This document shows, in pieces, positions 28,001 through 43,800 of a DNA stretch of 64,000 nt. The stretch is taken from contig WBMZ01011388.1 in NCBI GenBank assembly GCA_013400975.1, positions 1 to 64,000 on the forward strand. The letters are read 5' to 3'. The DNA comes from Atrichornis clamosus. Lineage: Eukaryota > Chordata > Aves > Passeriformes > Menuridae. A program made the position numbers and the translations under genes. Below the pieces are notes generated by a model that was not told the origin of the DNA, did no database searches, and worked only from the letters and a program-made list of their open reading frames with translations. The first letter of the stretch is position 1. Every line of letters begins with the position of its first letter.

Positions 28001-28818
28001 GAGTACAAAAAGATGGAGGTTTTAAAAAACCCCAAACTTGGCATCCCAAATGTCTGAGGTTACACAGAAGGCAACATGTGTACATAAATCTGTTTTCTTT
28101 TAAACCAGAAAACCATAACAATTCGCATGAAAAAGAAAATCAGAACAGAGAGACAGAGGAAGTTCTGTGGAAAGCCTAAAACATTCCTGTTGGGAAGAGA
28201 GGAGGTAAATAATAAATCTTAATGACTAATGTAAGTTTAGGGTGATTCTGAGAAACTACACAGAAAAAGATTTCCAGGAATAAGTCACAGGTTGCTGAAA
28301 GGAAAACGTATTTCACATGTCACAGTGAAGGAAAGCCAAGACATCCCTTAGTTAACAAATAAATAAGGAATTAACTTGCAACTATTTAAGTAGCCAGTGT
28401 GTTTTAAAGCAGATTATTTCCATCCAATGCCTTGCAAGGCAAAGCTGAACTATACAAAGTGTGGATCCCATGAATACCTTAATAATGGACAAACAGGGCA
28501 AATACAAATTAAAACTTCAGACTTACATTGACCAAAAGATTCCAAACAAAAATCATACCAAAGTGCCGATGCAATGGCTCAAAATGTACAAAACCTGGCA
28601 TCTCCAAACATATATATTTAAACAAACAGAAATGTGCTAACCCAACCTACAGGAAATGAATCTGTCTGTGTAACAACACGGATTGTCCACCCTGTTCCTC
28701 TGAGTTATTTTAATCCAGGTAATTTTCCTGATCCCATTAGCCAACACAGAAGAAGTGGGAAGGAAAGGGAGGGAAAAGGAAAGCAGGGGTTTGGGTGGGT
28801 CAGCATTACCATCAAGAC

Positions 28819-28849
<31 letters not shown>

Positions 28850-31800
28850 ACAACCTGAATAGATATAGGGATAAAATAAACTGTTGGAATGATTTCTCCT
28901 CATCTTTATCACCAGTCTACAGGAGAGAAAGAGCTCCAGAGCTCTGTACTGATGTAGATAAAATAATAAAACAGCCTGACATGAAGTCAAGCTCCCCTCT
29001 GGGTTAAATGTGGAAGTCCACATTTATGAAGAAGAACGTGAATGTACCAGTCGTTGTCAACACAAAATTAAGCTTCCTAAATGAGATGGAAAGCCCACGT
29101 TCCACATACCTTAAAGATATCCTTTGAACACTGAGTAAGGATTGTACTGAAAGTAGAAGAGAGACCCAACTCCACCAGACTCTCCAGATGAGTCATTTTC
29201 TCTGTTTCAGTCTCCTCCCTGGTTTGTTCCAGTGTGCTGCTCTCTATTAGTCCAAAACATCTACACAAATAAACCCAATAAATACAAGGTTAGGCAGTGA
29301 AACTGCAAAGTTTTATGAAGTTCTTCATGCCAAGCTTTCACCTGGCTCACTCACCTATCCATAAACTGCAGCACAAAATCCTCAAATTCAGCAGATGCAG
29401 AGCACAATTCTCTTTCCACCTGCAGTTTTCCAATACAAAAGGAACACACAAGGTTGGCGTTTCTTAAGGACACATCATAGAAAGTTTATTTCCTGTATTA
29501 ACTACTCCAAGACCACTTCCAACGTCTAAGTGAGAACATCCTACAGCACCTTTCCCACTGTGCAGACTCAAGTACACTCCATGGAACAATGATTACATGT
29601 TCCTGGCACTGTCCTGTCCCCATTTCCTGGCCTGGATGTGAATCTGAATAACCTCTCCAGTGAAATCAGGTCTGCCTCCATGGATACAACCTTTGGCCTT
29701 CCTCCTGATCCTCCTTTGCAGCAGGAGGTCAGCGAGTGCCAGCGGTGCTGCCAGACCTGGCTCTGCTGGCAGATATTTACATTAAATATTCGCTGCACAA
29801 ACTCCTCCTCATTTTTGGCTGCTGCAGCTCTGGGGCAATGAAATTCAACTCCTAATTTGGACAACGTGCAGCTACCTGTAAGCTACAAAAAGTCTCCCAG
29901 GAGCAAACAGGTGTGGTGATAAGGGGGCTAAGACTCACTGTCTAATGCTGTTACTGTCTCTTGACTGGAAGAGATTAACTGATTCCTGAAGGCAAAGCAA
30001 TAAAACCTCAACCAGGGAAGGGAAGCATGATTTTAAAGAGGAGCAGGGGTTTATTTAGGAAGAAAACAGCCCTGAAAAATAAGGAAAAAAAAAAATCTAA
30101 TGCATTATTTAAAATAAACCTCCAACCTCCTCCTCAAAGCAGGGAAAGCTGAGTCAAATGACACTACGCAGGGCCTTGAGCAATTAAGATTTGACGTAAA
30201 AGCATTAAACTGCTTGAATTTACCATTCTCTACAACAAGCTGTGACTAAGTAGCATTGCTAAAGCCAATTTGCACACTGGTGTCAGCTCCACTACACTGC
30301 TGAGAAACAACCAGGATTCACATCTTACCATATCTTACCATACACTGCTAGAAATTAAACTGAAAACTAAGTTACAGCTTTGATTTAATACCACCACAGC
30401 ACTCTTACCTCTGAGAGATCATCTCTTTCTTGCAATACAGATGAACAATCTACTAAAGGCACCAAAGTAGAAAATGTTGCAATGAACTGGAATGTAATCT
30501 GTTGGGAGGTGCAAACAGCTCTTTAATAAATGTTACTGTAGCTACACATTCAAAAGCTTTTACAATCAAGGTATGGGATCTAAAGCAAGTTATGTTTAAA
30601 AAAAAAAAAAATCCAGAGCTCAATTCTTCTGCACTAAAACTTAACAGCTATTGCAGATTTCATATATAAAACTTACCAGACAGCACTGTAAAGATATTCT
30701 CAGTTTTCTGAGTAAAGTAGCCATTATGTTGTGCTGAACTTTGAAGTTGAAAAAGCACAATAATGCTTACATTGTTTTAGGACAATTAATATGAATTTCT
30801 GAAAATGTGGACTTCTATAACTGAATTTAATGAAAACCTGGTGATAAAGACCTTCTCCTTTTGATTTCAGAAGGCTAGGAATATTTGCTAGGAGGTCTGG
30901 AGCAGTTATTTAATCTTGTTTTTCAGAGCTGCCCAAAATGTCAGTACAATGCTTCTGACATTCACTTTGCACTGTTCAGGGAGTCAAAAGCATTATCCTA
31001 AGCTAGAGGCTTGCAATATAAAATTTTTACAAATAAAATTGTGCACAAAAAAAGACAGGCTGAGAAATTCTGGCCACATGAAATGACCTGCTTTCGCAGA
31101 GATATAAAAATATCTCTGTACAAAATAAAATATCGGTTAGTGGGCTAATTATCTTCTAAAAAAAAAGGTAATATTTGGGCACTCACCATGCATTTGCTGA
31201 AGTCATTTGGGTCCACCCCAGGCAAGGCTCTCATCAGCAGAGGTAGCATGTGTGTGGGGCCTTCAGGAAACCACTTCCCGCCGGACACCAGGCTCCGAGC
31301 CACTCCAATGACACAGCTCAGGGTGGCTGTGAGCTGATGAGGCTCTGTCAGGGTCTCCAGTGCAGGGTATGTCCTACAAAGTGGGACACAGCCAGGTTAG
31401 CAACTATAATAAATGCTTCTTCAAAGAAAAGCAGGCTGCACAAGTTATTTTCTGCATTCAAGGCAAAAAAAAAATTAATGGTTCCAAAATGGTTTTCTCA
31501 CCATTTTCCAAAGGACTTAACCCTGCTCTGTTACAATGTTCCTTCCATGGGATCAGTGCTATCCACCACCAATTCTGGATTAAATACCTGCTGAGCAGCT
31601 GCAGCACAGGAATTAAGAACTGCTTGTGCTCCTGCATCCAGAGCTGCCATGATTTCCCTGTTTGGACTCTGAGGCAATGCCAGCTGTGCAGTGCCAAGCG
31701 TAAGGTGCTTGTGCCACACATGAAAACGTGCCTTGGCTGCCTCCAAATAGAGAGGGGATCTATTACCTCATGGTACATTACATTCCAGCCCTCTCTATCA

Positions 31801-34800
31801 AAACCTGTGAAGTTACTGTCATTTTTAAACCCTTTTTTTCTCTTTCTTCACTACCTTTTAGCAAACTGCATCACTTCCTGTTGTTACCAAGAGCCTGCAG
31901 TTCAGACAGGAGTCACAGGGCTACCCCTGCCCTACGTCACCCAAAGCACAACTCACCCAAATCATCTGGAACTGCAGCCAAGGCAAACATTCCAGGGATA
32001 GTTTGAACTGCAGAGCAGACTGCGTCTGCTCTCAAAACAGAAATCCTACTCAGTACTGCTGTCCTGCTTGGAACTGCTGGGCTTGGGATGTTTTGTAGGA
32101 GAGCAGGTTTATCAAGGTTTTACAAACAATTGAGTCATGAGGTGTGGAACACAGGAAGGGCTCCTCAATCAATCTCATTTCTCTGCTGTTTTTACAATAC
32201 ATGTTGTTAAAGTACAAAAGACTGCACAGGGAACATGGATGGGAGCTAGGAGGAAAGCTTTTCACTGCAGGAGGAAGGAGCAACATTTTTCTTTGGGAAT
32301 TTCAGGCATGGAGGCAGTAGAAATAGTAAAGTATTTCACTCAGGCACACGGTCTGGCAATTGATGAAGTCAGCAATGCCAGTAATTTTAAACAATCTGTA
32401 ACGTGCTCTGAACAAAACAGAAATATAAAATATATGTTTATTGCTACACAACCATCACGTGTATCTGGAATGTACCAGGTGGCTTATGAATAAAGGATGC
32501 AAAGTTGCTCTTTCAACTGATCCACCCACTATCTGATACAAAATGCTACCAGAAATGCAAGCCACCTGAGGACTGACTGCCCTAAATCGTAAGAGCTGTC
32601 AACAGCTCCCAGAACTGTTCCACTTGCCAGGTGCTTAAAAAAACCCAAAACCAACAACAAAAGAAATCAGATTAATTAAAATTAAGTCCTCCCTTGCTCC
32701 CTGTACTGACTGAAGTGGTTGCTCAGGGAGGAGTTAACAGCAGCTCCTCCCACTGCAAGCACTCACAGCAAGGAATTCATTTATTATTTCATATGCTTGC
32801 TTTTCCTATTTATTTACTGGGGAGGGCACACGGAAGTTGCAGTGATCCCGCACGACTCACTTCTCGAGCACAGGTGGAATTACTAATTCAGGACGCATCA
32901 GTGCAAGGTTCTGCAGGGCTTGGGCAGCCTCCAGGCTCCCAGTTTTACTGAACATAGCCAGGAGCACGGGCTGGATGATGCACTGCACGAAGTCTGTCAC
33001 GTCCTGGTCCGTGAGTTTGTGACTCTCGGGGACAGGAGTCAACCAGGTGACCTTCTTGTAGCGCTCGCGGTGCAGCCTCCTCACCACCCCGCTGGGTAAC
33101 CTCTGCAGCAGCTTCATCAGTTTGTTCTGGGAAAGGGACCACAAAGCCTGCTCAGTCACTTGGCAGCTGCAGAACCCGAGCCGCTCAGCGCTCAGCAAGA
33201 AGTGGTATGGCAAGATCTTGGAATTACACAAGCACACTGAAGGAAAACTCAGAAGAGCTCTGAAATACAATGTTCACAGTTCAGGAAACGTCACTTCCCA
33301 AATATCAGTAATTATGCTGCCAGCACTAGGCCTTAGGATTTAAAAACCCATGAAAACACATACGAATTATATAGTCAAGGATCAAGATTATTTACCAGTA
33401 ATTAGGACTTCTCTGAGAGCATTCTGTGCACCTTCACCCTATTCTAGAACAAGTCAGCTCCCCTGGCACTGCTGTGACTGGTCTTGCTATTTTAATTTCT
33501 ATTTTCCACCAGCTATCACAGGGAGCTTCTTACATTCTTTAACAGAAGGTCCCACTAGTTACACCATCAAAAAGTTATGCTTCAAACTAGCCATGCATTA
33601 AAAATCTTTTTTGCTTTGTGCAATAGAATCATAGAATGATTTGGGTCAGAAGGGACCTTTAAAGCTCATCCAGTTCCAACTCCCTGCCATGGGAAGGGAC
33701 ACCTTCCACTAGACCAGGCTGCTCCAAGACCCATCCTGGATTTTGATAACTTGGAGACAGCAGGTCAGTAACACAAAAGCTACATCACACAGGTAACACT
33801 GATGCTGTGTATCACCCTTCTGCCAAGTGCTGACTTCTTCTTCCAGGATATATATGAATAAAGTGTCTTGTTTGGGACCTCTGAACTGACATGAAGATCA
33901 GAGTATGCACTGGCATTCAAACCAATCATGGATCTTGAAAATTCAAGTCTCCCAGCACCACACACCAATCTGTTGAAGCACACAGGGTTTGACAGGTTGA
34001 ACCTCCAGCCCAAGTTGTTGCGTTAACACCCCAAACACTCACCAGCCAGCGCCCATTATTTGAGGGATGGTAAAAAGAGGCAATGCTGTTGAACAAGCCA
34101 GACAAGTGCTTCTGCACCAGTTTGCTTGGCCCACCCTGAAAAAAGGAAAGCACAGAGTTTTTGCACCCAGACCAAGTGAAAATGGACAGGTAAGAGTAGC
34201 ACAAGGCACAGGTGAGGTTGTCCCCACAGCCAGACCTCAAAGCAGCAAACCTCATCCCACTCTCAGCTCAGCACTGGGAGCAAGTGCTCTCCATCCCATC
34301 TGCCCAGGTTCACACTAACAGAGGTGCCTGTTCCTTTCCAAAATGCCACAGGCAGCAGCAGTGAAATAAACCCTGCCATGCCCTTCTCCACACTGACAGT
34401 GGAGCGATGGTCTTGAAAGCAAAACTTGGGCAAAAAAGCCTAAAAACACACTTCTGCAGTGAGCTCAACAGAACAAACACCCATCTTAAATGCACACTTA
34501 AAAGTTTGCAATAGTTTTTGTTTCATTTGATGAAGTAGTTACTCACCATCATGGCTGTGATCCACATGACTGCATGTCCTACATCATAAGCATTTGTCAA
34601 GAATCTTGGAACAACAACTTGATTGCTTCCCACAGGCAGATTTAAACTCCTTAAAATCCTAGTAAAAATCTGACAAGAAGAAAAACAAACATTGGCATAC
34701 ATTAATTTATGACATAAAACTGGCATAAATTAATTTTCTGATCAAAATGTTTTAAAAGACCCAATAAGATAAATAAGTAATCTCAGGAAATGAGCACTGT

Positions 34801-37800
34801 TACCTTTGGTACATATGGATCCCAGTCTATGTACCCAATGTTGTCAGTGGCCAAGCGAGCAAAAAGATTGACCAGATGCTGAGAACAACCAGAAAAAAGG
34901 AAATATTCATTAGAATTGAGAATAAAAGATGCCCAAACCCCTCCACATATTTCACATACACAAGATATGAACCACCCAAGGCTCTAAAGCACTTGGGAAG
35001 GGAAATTCCCCCCCATCAAACCCACCAAGATGTATTTTACTGGCCTAGGACAGCACCTACATAAAGAAAATTCCACCAACCCATCTATCTAGCTTTTCCC
35101 AATATTTAGCTATTTAGGATTATCAGTTTCTGCAGGATCCATCCTACTCAAAGTGTGCTGCTGGCTGTCACATTTGTGTGCTTTGGTTTAAACACATGGC
35201 TTGTAAAGGTCACAGGCATCAGCTGTCAGCTGGGAGGGCACTTTGGGACTGCCCATGAAGAATTAGACACTCCATCACCAGAAGACGTTCCCATGAGTCC
35301 AAAGGGGAACTGAAAGATGTCCTCAGGAAAGAGAGTTAGTGGGACTAAACCAAAAAAAAGAGATGAAGTCTCACTCTTGTATCCTGATGGTGAATAGCTC
35401 ACACCCACCAACTCTCCTTTCGGGAGCTTGTCCAAATCAGGACATACCTGCCAGGCTCTCCATGCTGCTATCAGTATTTTGAAGCAATGACAAAGTCAAA
35501 AGGAAGGGCCTTAAATAATCCTGCCTAATTCCAGACGGACAGCCCAGAGGAACAGGTCACCTCGGTCTGAAGGACACCAGAGCTTTGGAAAACCCACAAG
35601 TTCAACTCGGGCCATCAGACACAGCCTGGAGACAAGGCTTACATTTTCTTTAATGACCCATCTTCTCTTGATATGAGGAAATACCCACTGAAAAAAATCC
35701 TTCCTGTGCACCCAGCCAATTGATTCCATAGCTCCCCTTCAAACAGCAAGTCTAATTCCTGCCAAAGCAAGCTGAGGAAAAGCTTGCAGCATACAGAGGC
35801 TTAAATTGGATTGCAGAGTCAGAACCCATGTGTCTAATTATTTGCATCCAGCCCTGATGGAATGAACCCGACACGACAGCAAAGCAAACAAGAAGTGAAA
35901 GCTTTGGGCAAAAAGCGAGCAAACTGTCAGAATACAGTGGAAAAGGGAAAAAATATCAGAGATAACTTGTGAAAGAGTGCTGATGATTATTTGTTACACT
36001 CTTTGACAGAAGCAAACTAAATCACGATATTCAAGTGCAGGCTGTCACTGTTCTGTCAGAAGGAATAGACAGAATTATGATTTTTTGGGGGGGAAGCTAT
36101 CAGAAAGAGACAAAAGTGAATACAGAATCTCAAAAAGAACTTTGGCATCACCCCTGTTCCAATCTGAACCACTGCCAAGAGCTGGGGCAGGACTGCCTCC
36201 CTGGATTTTTGTGGAACTCAGGTCAGGAAGGCCGATGGAATGTGTGGCCACAGCAGCCTTTCACCATGGTTTGGGAATCAGCTTTCTCCACAGACACAGA
36301 GAAGTTCTCCTTGTGTATGCAGGCAGGAGATTAGCACAAGGAGCCAGATGGCCAATGAGCTTACATTCATACTGAGTAGGGAACAAACTGGGGATACGCC
36401 AAGTTTCACTGCAGCAAAGCCAAGGCACAGCTCAGCTGCCACCAACAGCACCTGAGCTCTGCTGGGGCTGCCTCCAGAGGGAGGCTTTCCATTCCCAAGT
36501 TTTATCTACTCACATGAGACACGCAGCAAGGGCACACAGGCACCTGGCAGACTGTTTTCCTTGGAAGATACAGCCCAAGGGAATTTTTGGCCAAGGGGAG
36601 AACAGGTTCTTTACTGTATCTCAAGATGACAGTAGCTCATTGCAGTGAAGGCAATACATCACTACTCAAAATTAGAGACCATCCAAGATGTTTTACAAGA
36701 CACAACAGAACTCTAATTTCTAGAAATCACAACTGCACTTTGCATAATTCTAAGTATTAGCGGGTAGTCTGGAAAATGCCAACATTCCCAAGGCTGGAAT
36801 GAAAAGCTGCCTGAATTGGCCATTAAACAATGTTCACCAAGCACAACTGCAGTCTCATTTATTCAGACAGTAATTGCTTGCTAACAATAAAGAAATTATT
36901 GTCTCTGCTTTCTTGTATTAGTTAAAGCAGAAGGGGAAAAATCCATTCTATCACTGTTTGGCTTCAATTCCTTGCAAGCACATTGTAGGAATATTTAAAT
37001 GAGGATTTCTTCTACAGTAGGTGAAAAGCAAATACTTACCCCTTCCCACTGGGGTAGGTTTTGAACTGACACCCACAGGCCTATAAATTCATCAAACCAG
37101 AGTCTGAAAGAGAACAGAATCAGAATCATTTTAATGTTGAGAGAACAGCTCCCTCACTCAATATTTAACTCTGACTTCGCCACGTGGTCGCAGGAATTCA
37201 TCCATCACTCAACTCATCCAGCAAGAACAGCGATCAACACAGACATGCTTTCATCAATTTGATTCCACAGCAAATTCCCAAATCTGATACTGACTCTGTG
37301 CTCTACTCTAGAGAATGCAGAACTCAGTAGAGAAGAGGAGCTCAGATTCCCCCAGGTTACTTCTCCGAAAGAAGCAGGTTGACAGTATTTCTGTCTTGAA
37401 CTGCTCCCAAAAATGCTGCTGGAAAGCCACCACTGAGTTCAAGTCATCCTGTAAAAGATAATTCCTTGCATTTGTAACAGAGCACCGCTCAATGACACCT
37501 ACCTGAAACCTTTGTGGTGGAGTTCAGGGGGAAGGGTGGTGGGCAGGAAGAGCTCGAAGTAGGTGATGGCCTTCTGCATGGTCACATCAAAGGGACACAT
37601 CAAGGGCCTCCACTCATCCAGCATTTCTTCAGTGGCATCTTCTGGGAAATACCTGAAAACAAGGAAACCACTGAATAGACACAGACTTGGCCTTAAAGTT
37701 TGGCTCTTTTTTAAAGCACATTGAACACTAGCTACTACTTTGTCATAAATGTCAGTTTTACAGAAAAACCACAGGCCCAGGGGCAAGAGACAGGCAGCCC

Positions 37801-40800
37801 TCAACTCCAATAACCTGCATGAAACTGAGGTAAATCAAGGACGTCGTGGGGCAACATTAAGGCCACAAATTAAAAATATTCTTGTCTTGTAGAACCACAA
37901 AAGAATCTGTACAATGCAAAACCATTTCACTGTGAAGGCTGGCCAAAAATCAAAACACCTATTACTCACTTTTGATGCAATAGATTTAAAAAAAAAAATT
38001 AAAAAAAATCACTTTAGGCACAAGCATCATTTATAGAAATGTTACAGGAATGCCGGTGGTTTAATCTCTTTTAAAACACACTAAGTATCCATGCAATGCA
38101 GTATTTAAAATGCATACCAGATACAGCTCTTTATACAATATAACTATTGCAAACCAAGACTCTTAAAAAGGAAAAATAAACCCCAGAAAAATCTCAACCC
38201 TGCACCCCAAACTTAAATATCAGCCCAGCAACGACTGGTAGAGAGGGGTCTTTTAAACACTTCTTTCCCCACTTCCTAAATTCATATTAAAGACACCAAC
38301 AAACCCATGAAGCAAACACTTACGGTCTGCAGCTCTTCACCAGCGTTTTCAGGACACTTTCCACAGAACTGAAACAAGAAGGGAAATGTTAGCAATAATA
38401 TATTACTACATTTCAGTGAGAGCATCAAAGAAACCACCACTTGCTGACCTTTCCCTGAAGAGCTTAAGATGATGTTGATGCAATTAGATGTCTTCTGTGA
38501 ACATGCATTAGCTAATTGCCTTCTATACAGACTGAACTAACGAGCAAAATTGCTCTGCTCAACTCCTGCTTCTACTTTTCATATACTACGCTGCTATTTC
38601 CTGCATTTTAGTGAAGAATTATTATCATTTTGTGGAAGTAACATCCTGTATTTTATCCATGAACAACCAGCAAAGTGACTTCTGGGGAAGAGTAAAACAC
38701 AAATAGAAAAATGGGTTTATGGACTTCATGAGTATTTGTAAATAAAAGCAACAGACTGCAGGAAGTTGTTGTCTGGTGTTCCAAACCCCAGATCAGTGTG
38801 GTTTTGGTTTTTGTCCAGTGGTTCTAAGAAGAAATGAGCTATCTGTAAATTAAGGGTTATTTCAGTAGGGGCCCTCACAAGTAACAGCTGATTTTAACAG
38901 TGTTTTCATCCACAGCAAGAACACTTATTTGAGAAATCCTTTCAACACCTATTGTCACAGGATGCCATCAAACCACGTAAAAAAGGCTAAACCTCAGAAT
39001 AAACTCAAAGAATAAAAGGGAGGGTGAGCAGGGAGTGATCAATCAACGTCAACTGTCACGAACAGGAAACCTTCCATTTATTACACAACCACCTCAAAAC
39101 TAAACTGCTCTTTCACCCAAAAACATTCCCTGAACAGAAAAAAAAAAGTTCTGGCAGAACAAATCCCTACATCTTTTAGTTATGCTTTCTGTAGAAACAG
39201 GAATATTATATCCTTTCATTCATCACCCAGAACTACCACACAGAAATGCTATTTTCCTCAGAAAAAGATGATGCAAATGTATCATCTTTGAAATTTTACC
39301 AAGATAATTAATTTTGAAACACACAAATACTGAGCACGCATGCATTGACTCTCCAGTCCTACACAAAATAAACTGATCCAATACAAGCCAGGAGAAATAA
39401 AAAAATGGATAAATCCCTATTTCCCTTCAACACTCAGTGCAAGCAAAATCCCACCCAGCCCTCAGAGCACCACTTCAGGCAAACAGTGCTCCAGAAGATG
39501 CAAAATTATGTATATTTTATGCAACAGTGACAAAGTCAACTCAGGACCTCTCCCAGAAGGAAAATTTCAAGCTGATGATAGACTCTAAAATACAGAGAGG
39601 AAAGGCCAAGCAGTCATTAAACAAAAATCAAACCCAACTCTGCAGGAAGCTCAGGAACATTCTGGGTTCAAGTGAATATTGTCCTTCAAGGAGTTAGAAA
39701 AGATAACAGTTGTTCCAAGAGTAGATAAATAAAGCATGAACCAGCAACAGTCCTTAAGAGCATTAAAAATTAACACGATAAATGTTTGTGTGACAAAAAC
39801 AGACAAGCTCTCCCCATACTATCACTCCACTCAACTCTCACTAAGGAAAACCTGAAGGACTGGAATTTTAATAAATACTGAGGCCAGAGATCAACACATC
39901 TTTCAAATTCACAAGTTTTCAGTCAGATGTCAGAATTTGTCTGAGAGAGCAAAGACAGACTGGGACGCTCTCTCCTCCCTTCTGATTACAAATTTAGGTA
40001 GACAAAATAAAAAACAGCAAGACAATTTTGTACCCAAGGAACTTCCATCCAGGAGACTGTTCAAGTACAGCCAAACTACATGAGATATCCTGGAATATTC
40101 CTGTTTGGTGACTTTTAGTCAGGAAAGGACAGGACAATGCAGCTGGGGACAGATATTAAAGAACACTCAACACCAATTTTAAGCCCTATCACACATTATC
40201 TTTTTGGCACTACAGGATTATTTTCCTCTTCTGAAAAGGGTATGACAGCACTGATTTGCAAATCTGGGGTTTTCTTCCCCTGCACTTTCAAAGAAAAACA
40301 CGTTTCAGTTCAAATGATCAACATATAAACTGACACTGCTGAGTCTTACGTTATCAAAAAGCAGCAGGAGACAAACTTCAGGTTTTCAGGAGAGGTTCGG
40401 GCCTGAAGGGAAATTCTAGTCCTGAAGTGGACACTCCATCACAGAGCTTAAATTAAGACAATGAGAAGAGCAACCAGCTACAGCTTCACAAATTATTTGA
40501 GTGATCTCCTAACTACAGTGAGCCATCTCTCACTGGATTAGTACAACTAAGCCCTTGTTTCTAAAAAAACCCCAAACAAAGCAAACCCCACTGCAACCCC
40601 ACTGCCACTTGCACCAGTTCTCTGCATTTATTACACACCAAAACTCCTGATACAGTTTCTCTGCAAAAATTCCCAGTGCACTCTTGACACAGAAGCACTT
40701 CACAGCCCCAAGGCTGTTGCTGGGTGGATTTTCCAGAAGCCATTACCTCACTGCTAAAGCACTTTCCATGATTTCATTGGATTTAAGAGGAAGGTACATT

Positions 40801-43800
40801 CACTCCCTAACGTGCTCCTACACCAAGGGTGATTTTATCCATATCCAGACACAACAACTGCTCCAATGTCAAATTTACCTCTTATTTGACCCCTGAAATG
40901 GATTTGCTGGTTAAATCAGTTAGAACAGAGCACTGGAGAGCCACTCCACACGTGTTGCCTGGGTCCCCCATTAGCAAGGTTCACATCCAGTGCCACATTC
41001 TCATAACCAGTGGTGTCAGGTTAACATTGGCTTTCCACTGCCATTATTGATGCAGAGAATTCCACCTGTGTGACAGTGTTACAGTCCAGCAGAACATGCA
41101 CAAGGTACATTGGCCAGAGCTCAACAAAAAGAAAGTCATTCTTACCACCTATGTAATACATTAAGCACAAATGTTTTAGGTGAAGACCAGCCTGGTTGAT
41201 ATGAACTGAATGTAAAAAAAAAATAAAACTCAATTAAAACAGGGGTTAAATTAACAGCTACAAATCAAATCAGCTTTTAAAACCTTGACTTGCACCGAAA
41301 GGATACCCCTGAAAAAAGGATGGACACTGGATGAGAAGGAATCACACTGCATGGAGCGTCTGATATGGGATCAAGTTATTAAAAGCTGAATGCATCAGAC
41401 AGAGCAGCACAGCTGAGATCTCCCTCCAGGCTCAACCTCCTGGTCCCTCCTGGAAAAGTTCCCTCCCCACTACACACTAAAGGAGAAGTTACTCAACACC
41501 ATTCCCCTCAGAGCAAGGCATGCAGGTGCAAGAATAAAAAATAGAATTAAACTCTGCTCTTTCACATTTTCACCTACAATTACCAAAATAACGCAAATTT
41601 GGCAAACTGATTTTTTTCAGCTACAGAGCCATGAGAGAAATTCAGCCTGAAATGTTCCATAATGAGTTACAAGGCTCCAAATATTTTCTGTTCATGTCTC
41701 TCATCAGCAACAGGATCTTCCCCTCAGGAATCAGTGGTAGCGCTTCACTATCAATCAGAAAATGATTTTTTTAAAAGCAAATGAAGCATTTTCACCTGCA
41801 TTTCTTGACAAAGTTTCAATTCAACCAAACGTAATGTGTTATCCATGTGCTATCTTTTATAATCTGTAATTTATAGAGCAGGACCTTCTCTAACTGGGAT
41901 AATTATGAAAATTTTAAGTCTGGAAATTTGACAGATGGAGAGAGATTGACAGTGCAGAGCAAACAAAGAAAACAAGCTTTCATTTTTAAAAATCAGTAGA
42001 ACATGTCTAAAATTCTTAACTGGAGGAAAGAAAAAAGATTTCTCCCTATCACAGCATCACTTTAAGTATGTACATGTATTTCCTGGAGAGGGTATTTCAC
42101 TTTTCTTGGTGTGCAGACTGATTTACACCTGGATTCCAGATCCTGGAAATGACTGCAGTACAGATATTGAAGAACAGTCATGTTTATATCTTTCCTCCCC
42201 AACTGTATTGTGTTATAGAACAGAACAGCAGACATTTAACTTAGCAGCAGTACTGGTTTAAGTTCATTTTTCCCACATTATTACCCATCTTTAGCTCAAC
42301 CCCTACGTTTTCTCACTTTTACCCTTCCATTCTCTCCCCAGCCCCAGCAGGAAGGGCAGTGAGCAGGGCTTAGCTGCCAGCTGGGGTTAAACCATGACAA
42401 TGTCATTAAATATTTCATACTGACTTGATGAAACTGTGGGTTATCACCCTAAAGTAAGTTGAGCAAGACCCCTGTTCCAGCATATTTAGAAATGAATCAC
42501 GTTCATAAAGAAAGAAACAGCATGACAAACACAAGCCACTGGCAGAAGGGGATACATGATTCAGTGCAGCCTTGCATGAAGTTATTGAAAGATGCCTCAT
42601 GAAAACACAAACAGATTATTTCCCACGTATCAAATTCCACATATTAAAAGCAAATTACAAAGTACTGTAAAGCAGGTGCTTATGGCCTATCAAACGTTTT
42701 AAAATGTGAACTTACTTGGGAAACCAATTTAATCCCAGATGTTCTGTTTTGGAGTATAAGATCCTTTCCAACATTTCATAAAGGGGTCGCCATGGTAACT
42801 CTAAATCATCCCTGGAAAGCAGTTCTTTTTTCCTAATAGAAAACAAAACACCAAGCGCTTGAGGATTACACAGACACACTGCACACAGGAACATCCCAAT
42901 CCCGCTCCCAGTTTGGCACAAAGTACAGGAAGGCCAAGCAGGACCAGGCTGGCCACTGGCAGAGCTCAGCACAACTGACACTGCCCGGATTTCTCCTGAC
43001 TGAAAGCGAAAGAAACACCATCAAGTTGTGAGCCAGTCTTCATCTCCTCCCTAGCCGAGGTTCAACCTTAGCACTCGGCTCTCTGAGTTGCTGGATTTTC
43101 CTGATAGGGAGAAAACTGACATTCTCTCCCTTTCAGTCCCACTCCTAAAGCTTTGCAAGGTGCTTGCACAAGAGAGCCCTTTAACCAACAGCAGCTGTGC
43201 AGGGGAGAGAAGTGAAGTAACCGGTAAGAACACACTACTACGGGGAAGGACGACATGGAGCAAGAGAGCAGCTGCTCCAAGAAGGAAGTTTCCCCAGTCA
43301 GCAGAAACCTGTACTTACTTTAGCAGGTTTATCAGCAGGCGTGCAAACCCTTGCATCATGCTGATCTCCAGTTTTGGGATTGTCACCAACTCGTACAGCA
43401 GTTTGATGAACAGCACGTGATCTTCTCTGCTGAATTTTCTCCCATATAATCTGATGTATCTACAAACCAAACACAAGGGGAGTCAGCAATACTTTTAAAC
43501 ATTCCATTTTATTCAAGACCTGAGCCAGAATCCCTCTGGATTTGCTGTTTAATGAAACAAAACTAAAACTTGGTTCTCAAGTCCAACAAGTAAGAACTTG
43601 AGGATACTCAGCAGGGGAAGGTTTACAACTACAATTCTAGGAAATAAAAGAATGACCAAATAAAGTTTACAGCCCTCTAGGATTCTCCAAATACTGCAAC
43701 CTCCTGGACAGGACACAATCCAGAAGCTAAAAAACCAACCCAAAAAGTGTCAAGTCAAGCCCAAATCCAGTATCCTCCAGTAAGGCTGAACAATTGATTC

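Noticed and set aside
28637..29023. Minus-strand frame containing a poly-Phe run
   Set aside because: The Phe run is the translated 27-base homopolymer in intron 14.
31360..32001. 213-codon plus-strand frame in PSME4 intron 10
   Set aside because: It starts inside exon 11 antisense and runs into intron. It has no recognisable domain and no splice support; long frames of this size occur by chance over 64 kb.
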